From assembly GCA_002342365.1 (NCBI GenBank), contig DDPV01000011.1, forward strand, positions 29,811-47,935: a DNA stretch of 18,125 nt, read 5' to 3'. Below the pieces are notes generated by a model. That model was not told the DNA's origin. It saw only the letters and a program-made list of their open reading frames with translations, and did no database searches. Numbering within the stretch: the first letter of the stretch is position 1; each line of letters opens with the position of its first letter. A program made the translations under genes and the position numbers. Of this stretch, positions 14,491 to 18,125 are shown one piece after another. Source of the stretch: Burkholderiales bacterium UBA2459 (GTDB lineage Bacteria > Pseudomonadota > Gammaproteobacteria > Burkholderiales > Burkholderiaceae_E).

Positions 14491-14730
14491 TCAGGCAATG
14501 TAAACCTGTCGGTTAAAAAGATAAACCCTGGTTGCTCAACGTCCGCAGGCGTTTCGAACAGGCAGCTAAACAAAAATCCTAGCCTGCCCGTAACCCTCAT
14601 CCATGGACATAACGAAGTCTAGGTTTCGGGTGCAGCAAGAGATCCCTACTTTTGTGGGGGATGCCTTGGCAACTAATCAATTTTTAGAATCTCGCCGTAT
14701 ACCAAGCATGGACGGTAAAAATCAGCTCAG
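14491..14730. other. Leader region of flhA, no gene
   Basis: Between the flaG terminator and flhA lie about 240 bases without a supported gene. On the - strand this is the flhA leader. It holds a bulged hairpin 71-98 bases ahead of the flhA start (GGCAGGCTA, complement of 14580-14588, with TAGCTGCC, complement of 14561-14568). I see no convincing sigma-70 or sigma-54 promoter and do not recognise a riboswitch. On the + strand, GCCGTATA (14694-14701) preceded by TAAT at 16-base distance (14674-14677) resembles the flagellin promoter in this window; see findings. The flhA promoter must lie here or the gene is reached by readthrough. Confidence 0.5.
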
Positions 14731-14771
14731 AAAAGACAAAAACCTTATGCTCTCTTTGAGAGCACAAGGTT
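14731..14771 (-). terminator. Intrinsic terminator after flaG
   Basis: On the - strand, AACCTTGTGCTCTC (complement of 14758-14771) pairs over 14 positions, with one G-T pair, with GAGAGCATAAGGTT (complement of 14741-14754) around an AAA loop. It is followed by TTTGTCTTTT (14740 down to 14731). This is a textbook Rho-independent terminator 35 bases past the flaG stop. It separates the late genes flagellin-flaG from flhA downstream. Confidence 0.92.
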
Positions 14772-14806
14772 CTTGCTTAATCTGCGCCGAAAGCGAGCGC
14801 TCGAAC

Positions 14807-15217
14807 TTAGGCTTTCTGGCTGATCAAGAGACTAGACAAGTAGTCAATTGTTCGGCCCAACTCGACGACTTCGGGCGCTGGAATCTGCCGAATTACCTCG
14901 TGGGACTGGGTGTCTGTGACAACCAGCGTTGTCGACTTGCTGTTGGCGTCAAAGCGAATGTTCAAATCTCGATCCATCGAGGAAGCGAACTGCTGAATCT
15001 TTGCTGCAGCCGCTTCAACCATTTGCCTCGATATTTGGGCCGACTCGTGAACCGATGGAACCGGCCTAGGCTTTTCGACCGCGGCTTTGGTAGCAGCCAC
15101 TACCTGCTGCTCGGCGCGACTCGACTCAGTTCGATTGGGCAGATCCGCGGCGGGCCTAGGGCTCGCCGCTTGCACGCCTTGGATGCTAGCCTGACTCAAG
15201 GAGGATACGCTAGTCAT
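14807..15217 (-). CDS. flaG: FlaG family protein
   Basis: FlaG proteins are small flagellar proteins, commonly encoded next to flagellin and fliD genes, that influence filament length in several bacteria; the mechanism is not firmly known. The 136-residue product has a variable, Ala/Ser/Pro-rich N-terminal half and the conserved core at about 80-131: LNIRFDANSKSTTLVVTDTQ, then EVIRQIPAPEVVELGRTIDYL. The ATG at 15217 has a strong GGAGG six bases upstream; an in-frame TTG at 15229 has none. It follows the flagellin gene by 42 bases on the same strand and ends at a strong terminator, so the two form a late transcription unit. Confidence 0.92.
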   Translation of the reverse strand: MTSVSSLSQASIQGVQAASPRPAADLPNRTESSRAEQQVVAATKAAVEKPRPVPSVHESAQISRQMVEAAAAKIQQFASSMDRDLNIRFDANSKSTTLVVTDTQSHEVIRQIPAPEVVELGRTIDYLSSLLISQKA

Positions 15218-15259
15218 AGATCCCTCCAAACATTAGTAAGTAGACGCTTGATCTCAAAA

Positions 15260-16198
15260 TTACTTAAGCAGAGCCAAAACAACGTTGGGAGAAGCGTTAG
15301 CTTGGGACAGCATCGCCGTAGCCGCTTGCTGAAGAATCTGAGTCTTGGTCAGGCTGGCGGTTTCGTTGGCGTAATCGGTGTCCACCACCCGGCTGTTTGC
15401 AGCGCTCAGGTTTTCATGCAAGGCCGTAAGATTGTTGACGTTGGCGTTGAGTCGGTTGATCAGCGATCCATATGCGGCACGCTTACTCGCGATGTAGTTG
15501 ATCGCGTCGTCAACGGCTTCTTGGAGGGGTGCACCAAATTCGCTAGCTGCCGCATCTCGGGTTGCGCTGTATGTAGTAAATGTGAAAGCGCTTGCTCTTG
15601 TGGTGTTGGTCAGAAAAGATCCACTACCTGCGGTTGGGTCGCCGAGCAGGGCGAAAAGGTCTTTTTGGTAGTCACTGTCCGAGGAAGAAACCGATACCTT
15701 CAGGTTGTAAACAGCAACCGCTTGCGAGTCGCTCGCCGATTCTCCGGTTTGGAAAGAGAGTGGGCTTGTTGGTGTGCTATTGGCCAACAAAGAATTGTTG
15801 TTAAACTTGGTTCGCGTGGCAACAGCGTACATTTCGTCTCGCAGTTGCAACATCTCGCCGACCAAGAAGCCCCTTTGGGTGCCGGAAAGCGCGTCGTTAC
15901 CGCCTTGCACCGCCAGTTCTTTAAACCGCTGGAGCATGGTAGAAATTTCAGACAATGCACCCTCAGCCGTTTGCGCGGCTCCGATGGCGTCGTTCGCGTT
16001 ACGAATGGCCATCGAGGTGGAGTTGATCGAAGCAACCAGCTTCTGCGAAATCCCCATGCCTGCGGCGTCATCCTGCGCCCGATTGATACGCGAGCCGCTG
16101 GAGAGCTTTTCGTAGGACGATTGAAGTTTGTTTTGGGCAGTGGTCAGGTAACGCTGGGCCGTGATCGACGCCATGTTGGTATTAAGAACTGATGCCAT
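15260..16198 (-). CDS. fliC: Flagellin (copy 1)
   Basis: This is a filament subunit of 312 residues, short for a flagellin, so it has D0/D1 domains with only a small surface insert. The N-terminal D0/D1 runs MASVLNTNMASITAQRYL through LSSGSRINRAQDDAAGMGI, and the C-terminal helix ends QILQQAATAMLSQANASPNV. The segment LQRFKELAVQ is close to the TLR5-recognised stretch of enterobacterial flagellins. The ATG at 16198 follows AGGAGA and gives the canonical N-terminus; a longer reading frame up to 16246 adds 16 non-flagellin residues and is rejected. A sigma-28-like promoter lies about 50 bases upstream. It is divergent from a second flagellin gene 162 bases away. Confidence 0.97.
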   Translation of the reverse strand: MASVLNTNMASITAQRYLTTAQNKLQSSYEKLSSGSRINRAQDDAAGMGISQKLVASINSTSMAIRNANDAIGAAQTAEGALSEISTMLQRFKELAVQGGNDALSGTQRGFLVGEMLQLRDEMYAVATRTKFNNNSLLANSTPTSPLSFQTGESASDSQAVAVYNLKVSVSSSDSDYQKDLFALLGDPTAGSGSFLTNTTRASAFTFTTYSATRDAAASEFGAPLQEAVDDAINYIASKRAAYGSLINRLNANVNNLTALHENLSAANSRVVDTDYANETASLTKTQILQQAATAMLSQANASPNVVLALLK

Positions 16199-16250
16199 CT
16201 TTATCTCTCCTGTTGAGGGTTCGTAATCGGGCGCATTGCCGCTCATCAGG

Positions 16251-16278
16251 TATACGGTTAGTTTTAGATTGATCTTTA
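16251..16278 (-). promoter_or_regulatory. Sigma-28-like promoter of flagellin copy 1
   Basis: Read on the - strand, TAAA (16278-16275) is followed by 16 bases and ACCGTATA (16258-16251). The enterobacterial sigma-28 consensus is TAAA, 15 bases, GCCGATAA, so this differs by one spacer base and in the last half of the -10. The position, about 50 bases before the flagellin ATG, is right for a FliA-dependent promoter. Confidence 0.6.
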
Positions 16279-16360
16279 GCCAAGGGTCGGAAATATTTTC
16301 TGTTGTCTTCGCACCTTTTTCATAAGTATTTGATATTTCTATATTTTTCTCGGAGGTATT

Positions 16361-17500
16361 ATGGGTATTCCTTCATCTGTTTTGAACACCAACATCGCGT
16401 CAATCATTGCGCAACGCAACTTGGCAGGTGCTCAGGAAAGCCTTGCGACCTCGGTAGAGCGACTGTCTTCGGGTCTGCGGATCAACCGGGCGAAAGATGA
16501 TGCTTCAGGCATGGCGGTCGCCTCGGTCATCAAGTCACAGATCAGCATTGCCAGTCGCGCACATCAAAACATCAACGATGCGGTGTCCATGATCCAAACG
16601 GGGGAAGGTGCCCTCCAGGAGGGTTCGGCGATGCTCACCCGAATCAAAGAACTGGCAACCCAGGGTGCTAACGATTCGATGTCAAAAGATCAGTACTACT
16701 TCCTGATTCAGGAAATGAAGCAGTTGATGGAGGAATTGCGCAACGTCGCCGGACGGACGACCTTTAACGGTAACAATCTGCTTGGAATGTTTCGTTTTGA
16801 CCAAAATGGAACCGACATACTCGGCACGCCGACAATGGGGCAAAACGGTCCATGGCAGTTTTTGAGCGGGGCAGGCGCAAGTGATTACGTTAGGATTGAC
16901 CTGATCCCGATTTGGGCGAGCCGCTCCGAGGCCGTCGCCGCAACGAACGGTGTCGGTTACGGCGAGGGCGCGGTTAAAGTTGGTGCGCTCAACGCCCTCT
17001 ACACGCGGATAGCCTGGCTGTCCAATCCTGACAATGCGCCGCCGACGGGACGAGGCTACGATTATTTCTCGAAGCCGCCGAGTGAACAAGTGACCACTGT
17101 CGATGCGAACGGCAACGCCCGCACTGCGGCGGTGGATGCTAACTCGTCTACGCCTGCTCCAACGACGGCGATCATTGCCCCGGGTGGTAAGTACGCGGAC
17201 GCAGCTGCAAGTGCGCGCGACTACTCGCTCAACGCGCTGGTCGACGACGCAATTTTGCAAATTAATGCGCATCGATCCTACTTTGGAGCCTACGCAGGAC
17301 GGCTCGAGCACAACGTTTCAAACTTGGCCGCTCAAACTGAAAATCTGACGGCTGCTCTGAGTCGCGTCCAGGATACCGACTACGGTGCTGAGACTGCGAA
17401 CTTGACAAGAGTGCAGATTCTGCAGCAGGCCGCAACGGCGATGTTGGCGCAGGCCAATGCAATGCCGAACGTTATCCTGGGCTTGTTGCGCCAGCAGTAA
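16361..17500 (+). CDS. Flagellin (copy 2)
   Basis: This second flagellin has 379 residues and differs clearly from copy 1. The N-terminal region MGIPSSVLNTNIASIIAQRNL...LSSGLRINRAKDDASGMAV (1-50) and the C-terminal LTRVQILQQAATAMLAQANAMPNVILGLLRQQ are canonical. The middle (about 145-305) carries a larger, aromatic-containing insert (GPWQFLSGAGASDYVRIDLIPIW, GRGYDYFSKPPSEQ) absent from copy 1, which should be exposed on the filament surface. The ATG at 16361 has GGAGG seven bases upstream. It is transcribed away from copy 1 and toward fliD, with a terminator after it. No convincing sigma-28 promoter is visible upstream; the leader is AT-rich, unlike the rest of the window. Confidence 0.97.
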   Translation: MGIPSSVLNTNIASIIAQRNLAGAQESLATSVERLSSGLRINRAKDDASGMAVASVIKSQISIASRAHQNINDAVSMIQTGEGALQEGSAMLTRIKELATQGANDSMSKDQYYFLIQEMKQLMEELRNVAGRTTFNGNNLLGMFRFDQNGTDILGTPTMGQNGPWQFLSGAGASDYVRIDLIPIWASRSEAVAATNGVGYGEGAVKVGALNALYTRIAWLSNPDNAPPTGRGYDYFSKPPSEQVTTVDANGNARTAAVDANSSTPAPTTAIIAPGGKYADAAASARDYSLNALVDDAILQINAHRSYFGAYAGRLEHNVSNLAAQTENLTAALSRVQDTDYGAETANLTRVQILQQAATAMLAQANAMPNVILGLLRQQ

Positions 17501-17529
17501 GCAAGAAGGCTGATCGCCCGTAGGCGAAT

Positions 17530-17546
17530 CCGGCTTTTCGAGCCGG
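17530..17546 (+). other. Small hairpin after flagellin copy 2
   Basis: CCGGCT (17530-17535) pairs with AGCCGG (17541-17546) around TTTCG. It lies 30 bases past the flagellin stop and just before the stronger terminator hairpin. It could stabilise the 3' end of the flagellin mRNA. No T-run follows. Confidence 0.45.
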
Positions 17547-17553
17547 GGACAGG

Positions 17554-17592
17554 GCGCGCAAGGCGAATTCGTCTTGCGCGCTAAATCTTTTT
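17554..17592 (+). terminator. Terminator after flagellin copy 2
   Basis: GCGCGCAAGGCG (17554-17565) pairs with CGTCTTGCGCGC (17570-17581) over 12 positions, one a G-T pair, around the loop AATT. The tail TAAATCTTTTT ends in five Ts. This is a strong intrinsic-type terminator, with the T-run displaced by six bases. It stops flagellin transcription ahead of fliD, and its tail overlaps the proposed fliD promoter. Confidence 0.8.
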
Positions 17593-17609
17593 GGCGATCA
17601 ATCCGTTAG
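17582..17609 (+). promoter_or_regulatory. Sigma-28-like promoter of fliD
   Basis: TAAA (17582-17585) is followed by 16 bases and TCCGTTAG (17602-17609), about 43 bases before the fliD ATG. The spacing and the core CCGT match the candidate upstream of flagellin copy 1, which raises confidence in both. The TAAA lies directly after the terminator stem. Confidence 0.5.
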
Positions 17610-17651
17610 TGAATCTGACGTCAAAGCTGGATAACCCCCTACAGGTAAACT

Positions 17652-18125
17652 ATGTCTACATCGTCAGTCGGCCCTTCAGGAACAATGATCGACGTTCAGG
17701 GCATCGTCTCAAAACTAATGACGATCGAGCAAAAGCCGCTCACCGCCACCCAAGGACGGATTAAGACAGCGCAGTCATCGATTTCGGCCATGGGCCAACT
17801 GATGTCGCTAGTAGATTCGGTGTACTCCGCATCAAGCGCCATTCAGGATCGCGCAATGCTTAGCTCAAAGTCGGCTTCGAGCTCAGACGCGGCGGTCGCA
17901 AAAGTGTCGTTAGTCGACCCGGGGCAGGCGCCAACCGGATCGTTTAACTTTGAGGCGACCGAGTTCGCGAGGGCGCAACGTACGGTGTTTTTCGGTTCGG
18001 GAGCCGATGCGGTGAGCGATCCAACCATGGCCCGGGGCAACGAACGTCTACGAGTGTACACGAGCGACCCGAGTTCAAGCTACGGTTCCTTAGACGTAAG
18101 TCTGGATTTCAGCGGCGCGTCATTA
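17652..18125 (+). CDS. fliD: FliD, filament cap protein (partial, 3' end outside window)
   Basis: FliD (HAP2) caps the filament tip and helps flagellin monomers fold into place. The first 158 codons are present and remain open to the window end. The N-terminus is diagnostic: GTMIDVQGIVSKLMTIEQKPL (10-30), followed by the usual long helix and a segment FNFEATEFARAQRTVFFGSG (about 97-116), corresponding to the conserved 'v-v-lAkaq' strand of FliD_N. The ATG at 17652 is preceded by AGG at a suitable distance. It lies 151 bases after flagellin copy 2 on the same strand, behind a terminator and its own candidate sigma-28 promoter. Confidence 0.95.
   Translation, partial: MSTSSVGPSGTMIDVQGIVSKLMTIEQKPLTATQGRIKTAQSSISAMGQLMSLVDSVYSASSAIQDRAMLSSKSASSSDAAVAKVSLVDPGQAPTGSFNFEATEFARAQRTVFFGSGADAVSDPTMARGNERLRVYTSDPSSSYGSLDVSLDFSGASL

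Noticed and set aside
14603..16192. Long + strand open frame of 529 codons
   Set aside because: It lies antisense to flaG and flagellin copy 1, which are certain genes. Its translation is rich in Arg, Cys and Ser without domains and has no ribosome site.
16199..16246. N-terminal extension of flagellin copy 1
   Set aside because: The extra 16 residues are unlike any flagellin N-terminus, and the internal ATG at 16198 has AGGAGA and the canonical sequence. The extension also covers the leader.
16261..16360. Sigma-28 promoter for flagellin copy 2
   Set aside because: The best + strand candidate (TAGA with GTCGGAAA) has wrong spacing and poor elements, so I do not annotate a promoter there.

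Overview
The window is a flagellar and motility-linked region of a Gram-negative bacterium, most likely a betaproteobacterium of the Burkholderiales type. This placement rests on the flhA-flhF-flhG-fliA order, the flgA-flgM-flgN run, the flagellin-flaG-fliD group and the tRNA-Pro/Arg/His group. It is an inference from gene content and order, not a database match.

Layout. Positions 1-531 carry three + strand tRNA genes: Pro(TGG), Arg(TCT) and, after a 285-base gap with a good sigma-70-type promoter, His(GTG). Positions 600-7540 hold six tightly packed + strand genes: a possible alpha/beta-hydrolase-like pseudoenzyme, a membrane-anchored coiled-coil protein, a two-TM protein with a periplasmic PDZ domain, a divergent CheW-like protein, a two-TM receptor-like protein without the usual chemoreceptor signalling tip, and a protein that looks like the C-terminal half of CheA with its ATP-binding residues replaced. 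Neighbouring genes mostly overlap by a few bases, and the last one overlaps flgA. flgA, flgM and flgN follow (7533-9134).

On the - strand, converging on flgN, lie fliA, flhG, flhF and flhA (9206-14490). Further right on the same strand, behind a strong terminator, are flaG and a flagellin gene (14807-16198). A second, different flagellin gene (16361-17500, +) is divergent from the first. It is followed by a terminator and the start of fliD, which runs off the window end.

How it works together. FlhF, FlhG and FlhA handle placement and export, FliA (sigma-28) with FlgM forms the late-gene checkpoint, FlgN and FlgA are chaperones for hook-junction proteins and the P ring, and flagellins, FlaG and FliD build the filament. 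The flagellin gene on the - strand and fliD each have a plausible sigma-28-like promoter of the same form (TAAA, 16 bases, NCCGT).

The most unusual part is 600-7540. It has the outline of a chemosensory operon (receptor, CheW, CheA), but each recognisable piece lacks the residues that define its activity. It may be a non-catalytic, structural or regulatory offshoot of a chemosensory system, possibly working with the flagellum. This is inference and the tests are given in the findings.
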